Of a DNA stretch of 64,000 nt, positions 32,601 to 44,455 are shown piece by piece; the first letter of the stretch is position 1; each line of letters opens with the position of its first letter. The notes under the pieces were generated by a model. It made no database searches. It was not told where the DNA came from and worked only from the letters and a program-made list of their open reading frames with translations. The stretch covers positions 140,492,001 through 140,556,000 of the forward strand of contig JBITNC010000001.1 in the NCBI GenBank assembly GCA_050084985.1. Direction: 5' to 3'. This DNA is from Nageia nagi (taxonomy: Eukaryota > Pinophyta). Both the position numbers and the translations under genes were made by a program.

Positions 32601-33993
32601 CAGAGGATAGCTCCAACCAAGAATTGTTAAAACAAATCACTTAAGACCCCATGAGTAAACCACACCACACATGGTAGGATGGTATTTTGAGATTGAAAGG
32701 TCAAATTTTGTTACTGTCTCCTTCAAAATGTAAACGAGAAATACTTGCCGAATTGCATTCCACACCTACATCAGGATATGATGAATTTTTGAAAACTTAT
32801 AAGCAGATGGCACGATCGTTCTATTGGGCACATATGAAATTGGATATCAAGCAGTTTGTGGCAGCTTGTGATGTGTGTCAACGACAAAAGGGTTAGACAG
32901 TGGGTACTCTGGGATTCCTTCAACCTCTTCCCATACCTACTCTTACATGGATCGATATCTTAATGGATTTCATTAAAAGCCTTCCTAAATCCAATGGTAA
33001 ATTAGTTATTCTAGTGGTGGTTGATCGGTTATCCAAATGTGCTGATTTTGGTTCATTGGCTCATCCCTACAAGGCAGTGACAGTGGCACAATTATTCCTG
33101 GATACAATTTTTAAACTACATTGCATGCCAAAGATGATTGTCAGTGATTGTGATCCCACTTTTACAAGCCATTTTTGGTAAGAGCTTTTTAAGCTGTAAG
33201 TTACCCAACTAAACATGAGCTTAGCATATTAGTTGCAAATTGATGGTCAGACTGAAATTGTCAAGAAATATTTGGAAACGTATTTACTTTGTTTTGCTTC
33301 AGCACAACCTATGCATTGGATATGATGCCTTCCCCTGGCTGAGTGGTGGTATAATACACTTAACATTTTGCTAAGAAGATGACCCCCTATGAAGCAGTGT
33401 ATGGTCAAGCTCCACCAATAGTCACCTCATATGTTGCAGGTATTAGTAAAGTTCAGGTAGTTGACTCAGCTTTAGTTATTTAGGATGATATTCTTCGTTT
33501 GCTCAAGGATAACCTTCAGATAGGCATACACCATATGAAACAACAGACTAATCAACGTGTGGAAAGGGAGTTCCAGGTAGATGACATGGTTTTTCTGAGG
33601 CTGCAACCTTATCGCCAAAAATCCTTTAAAATAGAAGGCCCTCAAAAATTGGCCCCAAAGTTTTATGGTCCCTACAAGGTGTTACAGTGCATTGGCCTAG
33701 CTGCATACAAACTGAAGCTTTCTGCATCTTCTAAAATTAACCTAGTGTTTCATGTCTCTTGTCTCAAGAAAGTGGTTGGATTGAAGGTTTGGGTTCAGAC
33801 ACAATTACCTGAGTTGGCGAAAGATGGATCAATGGTAGTTGTACCTGAGGTAGTTCTGGATCAATGTTTACGGTAGGTTCGTAATTGCTCCATCACAGAA
33901 GTCCTTGTGTAGTGGCAAGGCATGGCACCAGAAGATGCAACATGGGAAATACTTCATCAGTTGCAGCAACAATTTTCACACTTCAAGCTTTGA
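29640..33993 (+). pseudogene. Ty3/gypsy chromovirus gag-pol polyprotein, decayed
   Basis: The domains are in the usual order. Gag runs from about 29640 (KLDFPRFDGDDPTGWIY at 29920; FEKLANHTKGLDNAFFISYF at 30220). The zinc knuckle is CYNCDEKFVRGHCC at 30535. Protease has LLDSESTHNFID at 30765, where the usual DSG is DSE. Reverse transcriptase spans 31320-31990 ([20 protein letters not shown]; '[18 protein letters not shown]'), with the catalytic Y.DD replaced by FFDN. RNase H follows (ESDAWGVGIGAVLMQEGHPL), then the integrase HHCC zinc finger (CDVCQRQKG), integrase core (WIDILMDFIKSLP; VVVDRLSKCADF; IVSDCDPTF) and a chromodomain-like C terminus (VLV.WQGMAPEDATWE). At least 18 in-frame stops and lost catalytic residues make it dead. 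Confidence 0.9.
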
Positions 33994-34009
33994 GGACAAA
34001 ACTTCATCC

Positions 34010-34023
34010 CAAGAGGGGTGGCA
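34010..34023 (+). other. Polypurine tract of Ty3/gypsy element
   Basis: The purine tract AAGAGGGGTGGCA is immediately followed by TGTTAGGATCC, the LTR start. It lies 17 bases after the pol stop codon. Confidence 0.75.
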
Positions 34024-34326
34024 TGTTAGGATCCCACATCTTAACATTTTAGTGTTAGTATTAGTATTTTAAATAAATTATCGGCTTATATTGTAAACCG
34101 TAATATTGTGATTGTAAGGGCGGGGCTTGATTTTGCATTACTATTAGGGTTAGGTTTAGTATATTATAAATAGGTAGAAGTGTGTGGAGAAAGGCATCTG
34201 GAACATTATTTTTCACTTTTGGAGTTGTAGGTAGGTAGCCCCCTCGAAGCGGCCTGTGATTCTGTTACTATTTAGTAAATCCTATCTTTATCTGCTTGTT
34301 GTTGCTATTTCGTGTTCTATTTATCA
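34024..34326 (+). mobile_element. 3' LTR of Ty3/gypsy element (303 bp)
   Basis: It begins TGTTAGGATCCCACATC after the polypurine tract, carries TATAAATA at about 34164, and ends TTTATCA. The downstream 180 bp match the damaged 5' LTR at 29207-29385 with roughly a dozen differences, so the insertion is not recent. Confidence 0.8.
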
Positions 34327-36320
34327 TGAGTCTTTGTAATCCTATGGGCTCTGTATGCTATTATCTTTATCACTCAAATCTTAGGTTTTTTACATCTAGG
34401 AAGGAGTAATAGTTGAAAATATTTCTTAGGTTCTATTATTCGTGCTAACTATTTCTAGAGTTTGGAGCTTTTAGATTCGAGGATGGCATCATCTAACAAA
34501 ATTTTCCTGGCTCTATTATTTTCCCTACTAGTCGTTATCTCCTTAATTCCAAAGTATGTAGGATCAAGAGCATTCAGAGAAGAGGATGATATCATCTAAC
34601 AAAATCTCTCTGAATCTAGCCAGCTAATATAATTAACAAAATTTCAACATGGTTAATAACTCCTAGACCTGGCTTTCTAGGTTCTAGATACTACTAAATA
34701 CTTAAATAAAATATTACATAATGGAGAAAAGGGAAAAAGAAGTCCAAAAAGTAAAGAAAGAATGAGGAATTAACATAATTGAAAGGAGTGACAAAGTTAC
34801 CCTCATAAATATTGTGTCACACAACACTTCCCTACAAAGGAAACTTTAAAATCTTCCCCCTTAAGAGTAACTTCCATAACAATGACTGGGCATTATCACA
34901 ACCAAGAAAGAATAGGGACTAACACCTATATTCATGATCAAACTACAAGGTGTAAACAAGGACAAGCACATATGTCTACAACCATTATGAATGGGTACAT
35001 ACGCAACTAATCATAAACACTCACTAAAAAATGATATGACCATCCAATAGTACATATAAATCAGGAAAAACTATTATATCTTTAGGACCATCAAGTAGCA
35101 TGAGATCATAGCAAACTATTTTGTCATAGCATCAAACAAATAATAGTTGGACTGGGACCAACACATCCAACCTTCTCAATAAATAAAATTTTGGCAACCT
35201 TCTTTCATCCTTCTCGACAAGCTTTTGGCACCCTAAAAAACTTCACCATTCATGCTATTGATAACCTACAATCCATGTGTAAATGGGGAAAAACACTTCT
35301 ACTCAAACATTATTTTTTCAACATTTAAAAAATATGTCTCCTTGTTATATTTATTTGGAGGATTTGTAGTATGTTCTCCAAATAGGCATTCTTCATTATC
35401 ATTGGCAATTATACCTTAATCTATATTCCCTATCTCTATGGTGAATAATCTCTTCTTAGTGTCATCATCTTGCTTATGAATTTGAACAGTATGAGACTCT
35501 AGTAAAAAAAACAACAATAATATTGCCAAAGGTATAAATAAACCTGAACAAGAGTAAATCTTCTAGTATTTGGAAGGTATCAAGAAATAATGTCATCCAT
35601 TTGACCTCCCAAGAGTCCATTCAACAAACCAACAACAATAGACATACCCATAAGGAAGTTAGTATTCTGATGCTTGAGAACTCAATGAGCTCTAGCCATA
35701 TTGACAAGAATGATAGCACTAACCAAGGGAAGGATCCTACAAAGTCCTAAAAAATTATAATGCCCATTACTTTCTTTATTTCCAAGATTATTACATGATT
35801 AAAATATAACAAAAATGATGATAAGTGTACAAATATCTCTACTTTATGAAGAAATATCTAATTTGGTTCTTCCTTCTATCCAATGGGAGATACCATTTCC
35901 CAAATAATATACTGTATGGATAAATATATTAGGTATTTAGAATAATGTTTGCATTATATTAGACATATTAATATAAATACTAATACTTCTAGTATTAGTG
36001 GAACATTAACCTAAATATATATTTATTCTGTCAAACCTATTTATTACGTTAAAAGAATAGAATAATATTGTTTATTTTCCATTAATATTTAGGAGTATTA
36101 ATAACATCATATTAATACATTTAATTATTAATTATGAATAATTACTTAGTATTTCATCATTCATTCTAGCACTTCTCCTTAATGTAATATTAGGTTGAGA
36201 AAATAAACTAGGTTCTACTCCTTGATGTATACTTAATGGGAATAAAAGAAGAAATCTCTATAAGGAATATATACAAATTAACCATTTAAATATGGCACAA
36301 GCTATCCAAACTCCTAAATT
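34327..36320. other. No gene recognised
   Basis: AT-rich sequence. Bases 34430-34690 contain repeated 'ggctctattattttcc' and 'tttctaggttctag'-type words. No ORF resembles a family. Confidence 0.5.
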
Positions 36321-36346
36321 CTCCCCCCAACCCCCAACCCCCACCC
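36321..36346 (-). other. C-rich tract with G-quadruplex potential on the minus strand
   Basis: Four cytosine runs of 6, 5, 5 and 3 are separated by 1-2 bases (plus strand ccccccaacccccaaccccc, then accc). The minus strand therefore has four G-runs with very short loops. Confidence 0.75.
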
Positions 36347-36689
36347 ATTTGTCGGCATTGGTAGGCATTGTGCACTTTATGATGCTATGTCATCATGAAA
36401 TGCATGCATGCATGAGCCATGCCCCATGTGCATACGGGGTTAAACAGTTAAAGTTTAACCCCTTTTTGTAAATCATACTTCCTTCAAGTTCTATGGAAAG
36501 TGGACTTCCTTTAGGTTGTAACAAAGTGTGTTTAACCTACTATGTAAATGCCTTTCATTTTGTTAGTTATAAACAAAATGTGTTTACCCTAAGTAAGATC
36601 GGTACATGGATTTTTATATGTCTTTAAACAAATCCATTTTATCGAGTAAACTCAAGGTGTTTATAATGTCTCATCCACTGCATTGGGGG

Positions 36690-37340
36690 AAGAGTTAAAC
36701 ACAAGGCATTTACACCTCTCTTTCATTACTTGCCCAAATTTTGACCCCTCGATTTATATGTTACCTGCCATTAGACATACATTAATGAGGGGGGTTAAAT
36801 GCTTGTTGTTTACATATTTAAATATCATATGTTTAACCTCTAGCATAGTAAATAGAAGGCATTTATCCTAGATTTCATATAATCTTGCATGCAATTCGTA
36901 GATGGACAACTACCTTTGATACATCCATTAATGGTAGGGGTTAAACTCGTTTTAGTTATATCAGTAAATGTGAGGCATTTACATCCCTAATCGATTTTTT
37001 TCATAAATTTTGTCCCCTCAATTTGAACTTCACCGACCACTTTTGATGCGTTTATGAATGGCAATGGTTAAATACTTATTTTTTCATAGCTAAACATAAG
37101 CTATTTACACTATATCATTATAAAATCTAGGCATTTATCCCAGACATCATATCACCATGCATGCATTTTGAACGCCACCAACCACCTTGATTGCATTCAG
37201 TAATGATGGGGTTCAAACACATTTGGTTTATATGAGTAAATGTGAGGCATTTACACCTTATCACATTTTCCATGTCATTTTAGGGATAAAGAGAAGGTGT
37301 TTATCCACTATCACAACTTTTGAGGATACTTTAGGGGTAA
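36690..37340 (+). repeat. ~270-bp tandem repeat, about 2.4 units
   Basis: The words 'gaggcatttaca', 'ggcatttatcc.agac.tcat' and 'ggggttaaac' recur at a spacing of about 270 bp: aggcatttacacc near 36705, 36975 and 37245, and 'aggcatttatc' near 36857 and 37129. Diverged earlier pieces extend back to about 36430. An inverted copy lies at 41260-41560. Confidence 0.75.
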
Positions 37341-37499
37341 ACAAAAAAATATCCTATGATTTTCACATTATTACTTAGGTCATTACTTGTTATGTTGATG
37401 TTGCAAAGCGATTGGATGAGCAACGATGGTTTTCGATTTCAATCTGCAATTTTATTTCTAGCAAATGTAAGTTGTTTTTGCCCCATTCCTATTTTGTTT

Positions 37500-38110
37500 T
37501 TCATACGTGTTTATCATGACATTCACAACCATAATGTTCAGTTAAAACACTAGCTTTATTTCATAACCATAACATTCTATTATTTATCATGACATTAACA
37601 CCCATAATATTTGATAAAACCCTAGGTTAAATTCATAATCACAACATTCAATGAAAATCCATTTCTATAATTTTCATATCTTATGAGTATTGCATTCTAT
37701 GAAACCGTGTTTGCATCGTGCATCCTCTTAAAAAATTTATGAGTGTTGTTTATTTTTTGACATGTTACATTCATGTAGAACAAAAGTCGATGAAAATCCA
37801 TTTCCATAATTTTGCAACCACTGCATTTGATGAAAAGTTATCAACCAAAAAACCATAGCTTGCATTCAAGTTTACAAGATGCAAAATATTTCTTTGAATC
37901 TAAAATGCAAGATATGTTTAAAGGCTAGAAGAAGAAGGATGAGGAGATCCAAAACATAAAAGGTCAACTGATGAGAGTAAAAGAGGAAATAAAATAAGTG
38001 ATGAAGGAGAGAGACACAACTTAAAGACCTTCAAATCATGTTTCATCAACTAGAAGCTGAATCACTTGTTGCTGGTGAAAAACCTGAAGAAGATTCTTTA
38101 GTATGATATA
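37500..38110 (-). pseudogene. Heavily decayed PPR-related debris
   Basis: Phrases characteristic of the minus-strand PPR array recur with many changes: 'tttatcatgacattcacaaccataa', 'gcattctatgaaaccgtgtttgcatcgtgcatc' (reverse reading: MHDAN.VS..A). No open frame remains. A related copy lies inverted at 41085-41215. Confidence 0.45.
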
Positions 38111-39099
38111 TTTCATGGGTCCATATATTCCTCTAGAGCTCATTATTTTGTATTTGATGAGGCCATCATGCACAAAAATGTTATTTGTATTTATAATTCA
38201 TTTTTTTAGCATGATGGCATTTATAAAATATTAAATAATGATATATATTTTGCATGCAAGCAGAAGACACACAAAGGTTATTATTCTAAATTATGAAAAC
38301 ATGATATGTAAATGAAGTTTTTAATCTTAACCTTTACTTTTTCATAATAGATTATGCTATAGATTAAATCAAAATAATAAGGTATGAGTTGATAAGTTCA
38401 ATTGTGAAGTGTGTAAAATCATCTCTACAAAGTCTCTAGAGTTTTTTCAAAAAAATCCTTATAGATTAGATTTTTCACTTTTATCACTAAAGAATTCCAA
38501 TAATCAAATATGGAGTTTGGATAGTAATGTTTAATATTTAAATAGACAAAACATGGTCTAATTCCACCCAAAAAAGTTATGGTATTTTTATCCATGGGAA
38601 GAACAAATTTGCATCATGTATACATAAATTATTGCATAAAATTTGGGCCATTAACTGTATAGAATTTTGGTCCATATAGAACCCACAAGTATTCTCTAGA
38701 ACATGTTTAGTACTGTGTGGAATACTATATAGAATTTTTTCAAGGTAGGGTTGGGGGATTGTCTCCATATAGTAAAAGTAATGTTTGAAATGACATTCAA
38801 AGTTCATAACATTAGCATAAGATTATATGAGATTTTTTATACCAGAGTAGGAATGATCTTATTGCCCATAACATGGAAAAAGTATACTATATAGGACATT
38901 GATGAAGATGCAAAGTAATGTGTATCGAAATAACTTTATTTGTAGTCGTTGCATGCCATGCCATTCCTATGAATGATACCTTTCCAGTTTTCTTTCAAAA
39001 TATAGATAGTGGAATGGTAGAGCTTGCCAATGTTCTATAACTATAACATGCTAAATAGAAGTGATATCATGGAGGTTTACAACCTGTCAGTCATCTTGT

Positions 39100-40270
39100 T
39101 TTAGGATGCAATCACAACAAAAATATTTGATGAAACCCCACTTTCAACTACTCTTTCATGGATGTCCATACCTTAGTCTAGATATCCAGTGTCAAATAAT
39201 TTATGGGCATTCAATATTCTTCATATAGCTTAATTCAAGACATAAAGGCAATTACAATGGTCTTCCTAATAATCTGTTACGATCCATTGGTCTGATATCA
39301 TTCCACTCATGGATGAAGGTAAGTCCAACTTGTCTAAGCATAATTCATATGGATACACTTTGAAGGTGAAATTTTACTTAATCATTCTAGTGCAATAGGA
39401 GAATCCAAATATTTAGGCCTAAAATTAAGCTCAAGTTACCTCATTCTTGTATCCTTATGGGATATAAATGCATATAGATATATACGACTTGAATTTACGC
39501 TCACCTGCACAATCTAAAAATTAATTCTCAAAAATGGTCTCAGACCAATTAAGTGTAATAGATTAAGGAAATGATCCTAATATTATTCCATCTCATGTAA
39601 TTCTACTTGGTGTAGGAGACATCATCAAATGAAACTACTTATTTAGTTTATTCTTAGGCCTTATTTGTTCTTCCATATTTTGTGTATATGTATTCTTCAT
39701 GCAAGTAGAACACGTTCAACGGTTATGATGTTATAGTTGGATCCGATGTGCTTCATTAGATCGAAGAGTTTAAGTATAATTTATTTATGTATTGATTTAT
39801 TATTTCTGGAATCATATATAGAGTAAGTTGAGGACTCATTCTTTGGAAGTGCAGAATGACACTTATTTATATAATTGATTTATACATTCCATAAGATGAG
39901 TTTTCTTAATTATTTCAAAATTAGAATTACTTTAATTTTTAATACTATCAAAATTTATCCATATTGCATCATGCATCTTATCAAATAGTGCTTTGGCCAT
40001 GAATTGCATATCCTCCAATCATTGCATTCCATAGAAATATGTTTGCATTATGCATCTTCCATATTTTGCATGCATGTCTATCAATTTTGATAGGCATCTT
40101 GTCAAACAATGCTTGGTCCATGAATTGTATATCTTTCAATCATTGCACTCCATGAACATATGTTTGCATTATTTATCTTCCATATTTTGCATACATGTAT
40201 TTTGCATGCAAGTAGAACACATACAAAGGTTATGTTGTTAAAGTTTGGTCCTAATTGCTTTAGTATTTAA
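39100..40270 (-). pseudogene. Scattered PPR fragments
   Basis: Minus-strand PPR wording appears at 39100-39190 (RVVESG-type 'caactactctttcatggatgtcc'), 39690-39780, and twice in tandem at 39960-40060 and 40090-40190. The tandem pair reads '..MHDAN..SWNAMI.GY.IHG'-like, from 'atcattgcattccatagaaa' and 'gcattatgcatcttc'. It then reaches 'ACSHAG'-type sequence at 40195-40260. All pieces are short and broken. Confidence 0.5.
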
Positions 40271-40514
40271 AACCTAGATAATGTTCATCCAAAGATTATT
40301 AATGATGCAAAGTAATACAATATCTAAATAATCTTGCATAATGATATGGTGCATGCTTTTATATTTCAGGACAACACTATTAAAAAAGAGTGTTGTTAAT
40401 AAATACTTGTACAAATAGACAATGTTGTCCCTATAGAGTTGTAAGCAAATGCAATTGTCAAGCATAGAACTAGACTTTAGCAGATAACCTTTGTATGTGT
40501 TCTACTTGCATGCA
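40203..40514. repeat. 31-bp perfect inverted repeat flanking 250 bp
   Basis: Bases 40203-40233 and 40484-40514 are exact reverse complements over 31 nt (arm start TGCATGCAAGTAGAACACAT). Both arms encode the same PPR phrase (VCVLLAC-type), read on opposite strands. This marks the axis of an inverted duplication of PPR sequence, so minus-strand PPR pieces precede it and plus-strand pieces follow. Confidence 0.8.
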
Positions 40515-40900
40515 ACTATAATGTATGAGGGTTGTAAATACTTTAATAGCATCAGTGACTTTCTTGGTGTAAATGTGGTTTGTTAAATAGTGTAAACATA
40601 ATTCATTCATCAAGTTTTTGTTATATCTAGCAATAGTTTGGGTGGAAACACATATCGTTTATCTACTTTTTATTGTAATATTTTTTTTGCTATAAGAAAC
40701 TTTTAAGCAAATTTTGCAAAACACTTTTTCAAAGCAAGAAATGCAAAATACTGCTTAAAGTTGTTTATCTTTTCTATTGTACATGTTATTTTTTCCACTG
40801 TAAAAGAATCATTAGTGAATGAGGATTGCAAATACTTTAAGACTTTAATAACATGAAGGACTCTTACTTCATGATTCCTAGGATGAATCATTATGCATAC
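40484..40900 (+). pseudogene. PPR fragments in inverted orientation
   Basis: Here the sense strand flips. The plus strand reads LYVFYLHATI.YEGCKYFNSISD, the 'VLLACSHAGLVDEGCKYFN' region of the local PPR family with a deletion. A second weaker copy (EDCKYFKTLITxKDSYFMIP-like) lies at 40815-40890 with 'ggatgaatcattatgcatacat'. Confidence 0.45.
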
Positions 40901-40924
40901 ATTGATGAGCTTCTAGAGTAGAAG

Positions 40925-40977
40925 GGAAGTTGATATATTATTATGATAAATCATTATATAATAATATATCAACTTCC
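40925..40977. repeat. Perfect 20-bp hairpin
   Basis: GGAAGTTGATATATTATTAT (40925-40944) and its exact reverse complement (40958-40977) are separated by a 13-nt loop. It abuts the end of PPR-derived sequence. A relative at about 45060-45110 (atatatcaactttctagc) lacks the left arm, so the hairpin may be a small insertion or a local inverted duplication. Confidence 0.8.
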
Positions 40978-41074
40978 TTGCCATCCTAGAAGCGTGACAT
41001 TCTCCTTCCACACCATGTGTAAATTGTTCTTGAACCTATAAGAAGTGAACAAGATCAAACATCAAAGATTAGTT

Positions 41075-41600
41075 CAAGATGGTTTTTCATCTAATGCTAT
41101 GGTTGTGAATGCCCATTCCTTCATAGATATGTAAGCAAAATTATGGAAGAATACAAACTAGGGTTTTAGCAAATGTTGTGGTTGTGAATTCAAGCTAGGT
41201 ACAATATGCATTTGAATTAATAAGGTATAAACACCTAATATTGACACATCTTGAAATACATTATTGGGAATAAATGCCTTATATTTACTATTACAAACAC
41301 AATGTGTTTAACCCCATCCATTAATGAACACATCAAAGGTTTGTTGGACGTTTAAAATGCATGCAAGGGGTAAATAAAATTTGTTATCATTTAAACTCAA
41401 TTCGTTTAACCTTTGTAAATGCAGTTCGTTTAATTTTTTGTGTAAACACAATTAATTTAACCCATATCAATGGCTACCTTGTTGGTGTAAACTTTGTTCA
41501 TTTAAATATTGTTTAAGTAAATACAATTCATTTAAACGATGTTTGATGTAATCGATAGGTGTTTATTCATTTTGGTGTGTTAAAAAAAATTTACATTTCT
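41075..41600 (-). repeat. Inverted copy of the 36.7-37.9 kb repeat
   Basis: Read on the minus strand, 41560-41260 gives 'ttcattaatggatggggttaaacacattg' and '..taaatataaggcattta', matching the 270-bp repeat. 41215-41085 gives 'aaaaccctagtttg' and 'cacaaccacaacatttgc', matching 37500-37640. The order is preserved in inverse orientation, so the two segments are arms of a larger inverted repeat about 4 kb apart. Confidence 0.6.
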
Positions 41601-42879
41601 TGTTGTAAGAAACTTTTAAGACAATTTTGCTCAAAACTTTTCACATCAAGAAAAGAAAAAAACTACTATGATAAATATGTATGCTAAGTTTGAGATCATG
41701 CACAAGGCCTGTAAGCTATAAAACTTTAAAAATATTATATTTTTTTGATATGTAATTTGATTTTTTCACTCACAAAATCATCTTAATATCTTTTTTTAGT
41801 TTAAACATTTATATGCATCTAAATACTTTAAAGTACATGGAAACAAATGCATCATATCTTTGCACAATAATATTTATCAAAAAAGTTAAAATCCATTAAG
41901 TTTTTCTTCTTTTTTGTTTGGTCTTTGCAATGTATGTTTGATCTTTTCTCCACTTTTCCTTCTCATTTTTGCTCAACATGGGAATTTACTCCAATGTGTC
42001 TTATTTTCTTGGTCGATTTCTATGTAGATTGGCTAGGTTTTTTATTTTCATCTCCATCATATTATATCATGGTGAACATAATTTTTAACTGATTCATTAA
42101 ATCTTCGAACACCTTCTCATCTCTTGATACCATGTACACCACTTCAGACACATATTCTCTTATAAAAAAGTAAGTGAATTAATATTTACAAGTGTCCTTT
42201 CCTTTGCATATCAATCTACCATTCTCGTGCATTTCTATTTTACTGTTAAATTTTAAAATAAATGCTCTATTTTGGTCTCTTTGCAATCTTGATCCAATAG
42301 TTTAAATTATGTAGTATGCATCTTATTTGACCTTGTGAACAAAAAAAAAGCATTCCAAGAAACTATGTAAATAAATTAAGAGTTATTTTTGTTTGATATC
42401 CTTTCCCACACACTATCAACTGATGGCCATTCAACCATAAATGATATTTTCTCTTCCAATCCATCTAGTTTAAACTAGCCAAGAAGTTCATTTTGCATTG
42501 TGATAGGTCAAACTTTCCTATCCAATAATACTTTGATTTCATAATACCCATAAGGAAATTTATTTTATAATCTTCTCCTTGACACATATCTCTCCACTCT
42601 AAACTTCTTTCTATTATCAATTTAACAAATGCTACTTTTTTTGGTAAGGAAGTTGGATTTTTATACAACCATTCAATTATGGATAAAATCAACACTCTAC
42701 AAGCACTTTCCCTACCAACACATTTACTCTATTGGTATATTATAGTCTAAAATAAATCCATACAGACTTTCATTGATTAATGTTTGCTAGTTGACTCAGG
42801 TTTCACAAATTTACCATTTTTGGTAATCATGGTGTTAAGGAGGACATCTCCACCTTGGGCTTGCATGAGATGATTAAAA
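41600..42879. other. No gene recognised
   Basis: AT-rich sequence with pyrimidine-rich patches at about 41900-41980. A 76-codon minus-strand ORF at 42465-42695 (LPKKVAFVKLIIERSLEWRD) has no relative I know. Confidence 0.5.
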
Positions 42880-44455
42880 TGATCCATTCTAGTCAACATA
42901 CTATAATAATAGTAGCATTAAAATTGCTACATATTAATAATAATATGGAAAATTAAATAAAATGACACTATTAATTTCAATAAAAAGCATAATTATTGAG
43001 AAAGATCAACATAATTAAGAATCACATTGTCACGTTTTGTGTGATAACTACCTCATCGACTATTGTGTGTATTGCTTCATGTTTATTTATTTCAATAGGT
43101 GTCTGCATGGAACCATTAAAATAAAGTATCAAATAAAATAAAATTATTACTTTAATAAAAAGTAGCATTTGTGAGAAAGAGCAACATAATTGAGAATCAC
43201 AAGATCACATTTTATGTGACGACTACCTTGATTGTTGTGTGCATCACTTTATGTTTGTTTGAGATAACATGTATCTGCATGGGAGCATTAAAATGGAGTA
43301 TCAAATAAAATGACATTGTTAATTTTGAAAAAATTTGAACTGTTGAGAAAGAACAACAAAATTGAGAATCACATACTCACCTCATATGTGATGATTGCCT
43401 CATCGATTGTTGTATGCATTACTTAATATTTATTTATTTCAATATGTGGCTACATGAGAATATTAAAATGGAGTATAAAATAAAAGGATATTATCAATTT
43501 CAATAAAAAATAGCATTATTGAGAAAGAGATATAATTAAGAATCACATGCTCACATCTTGTGTGAGGATTGCCTTATCAATTGTTGTGTATATCACTTCA
43601 TATTTGTTTGATACAACATGTGTTTGCATGTGAGCATTAAAATGGAGTATCAAATAAAATGACATTATTAATTTTGATAAAAAGCAAAATTATTGAGAAA
43701 GAGTAACATAATTGAGAATCACATGCTCACCTCCTATGTGATAATTTCCTCATCGATTGTTGTGTGCATTGCTTCATGTTTATTTATTTCAACATGTATT
43801 TGGAAACATGTTTCAACAAGTGTCTACATGGGAGCATTAAAATAGAGTATTAAATAAAATAACATTGTCAATTTTGATAAAAAGCATCATTATTGATAAA
43901 GAGGAACATAATTGGGAATCACATGGTCACCTCTTGTATGATGAGTTGGTTGTCAAATGAAGTTTGTATTGGTTCATGCAAGCTCGATTCAATATGTATC
44001 TACATGGGAGGTTTATAATGGAGTATCAAATAAAATGATATTGCCAATTTTGAATAAAAAATAACAATACTGAGAAAGAACAAAATAATTAAGAATGACA
44101 TGCTCACACCTTATGTGATGAGTTGGTTTTCAAATCATGTCTGCATTGCTTCATGCAAGTTTGATTCAGTAGGTGTCTGCATGTGAGGTTTATAATGGAG
44201 TATCAAATAAAATGATATTAGTAATTTTGAAAAATATAAAATTACTAAGAAATAATAACATAATTCAAAATGACATGCTCAACCCCTATGTGATGAGTGG
44301 TTATCAAATAAAGTCTGCATTGGTTCATATGAGCTCGATTCAATAGGTGTCTACATGGGAAGTTTACAATGGAGTATCAAATAAAACAATATTATCAATT
44401 TCAAAAAATAACATTACTGAGAAAGAACAACATAAAATAACATATGCTTATAATA
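42880..44455 (+). repeat. ~175-bp tandem satellite, about nine units
   Basis: The landmark 'gagaaaga.caacataatt.agaatcaca' occurs at about 42998, 43173, 43345, 43521, 43695, 43895, 44072, 44247 and 44419 (spacings 175, 172, 176, 174, 200, 177, 175, 172). Each unit also carries 'gagtatcaaataaaatgaca' and 'tcatgtttgtttga'-type words. Units are clearly diverged. The 200-bp spacing comes from an extra 'atgtatttggaaacatgttt' insertion in unit five. Confidence 0.9.

Noticed and set aside
42880-44455. Regular repeats that might be a CRISPR-like array
   Set aside because: Units are contiguous ~175-bp diverged copies without short identical repeats and unique spacers, and the context is a plant nuclear genome.
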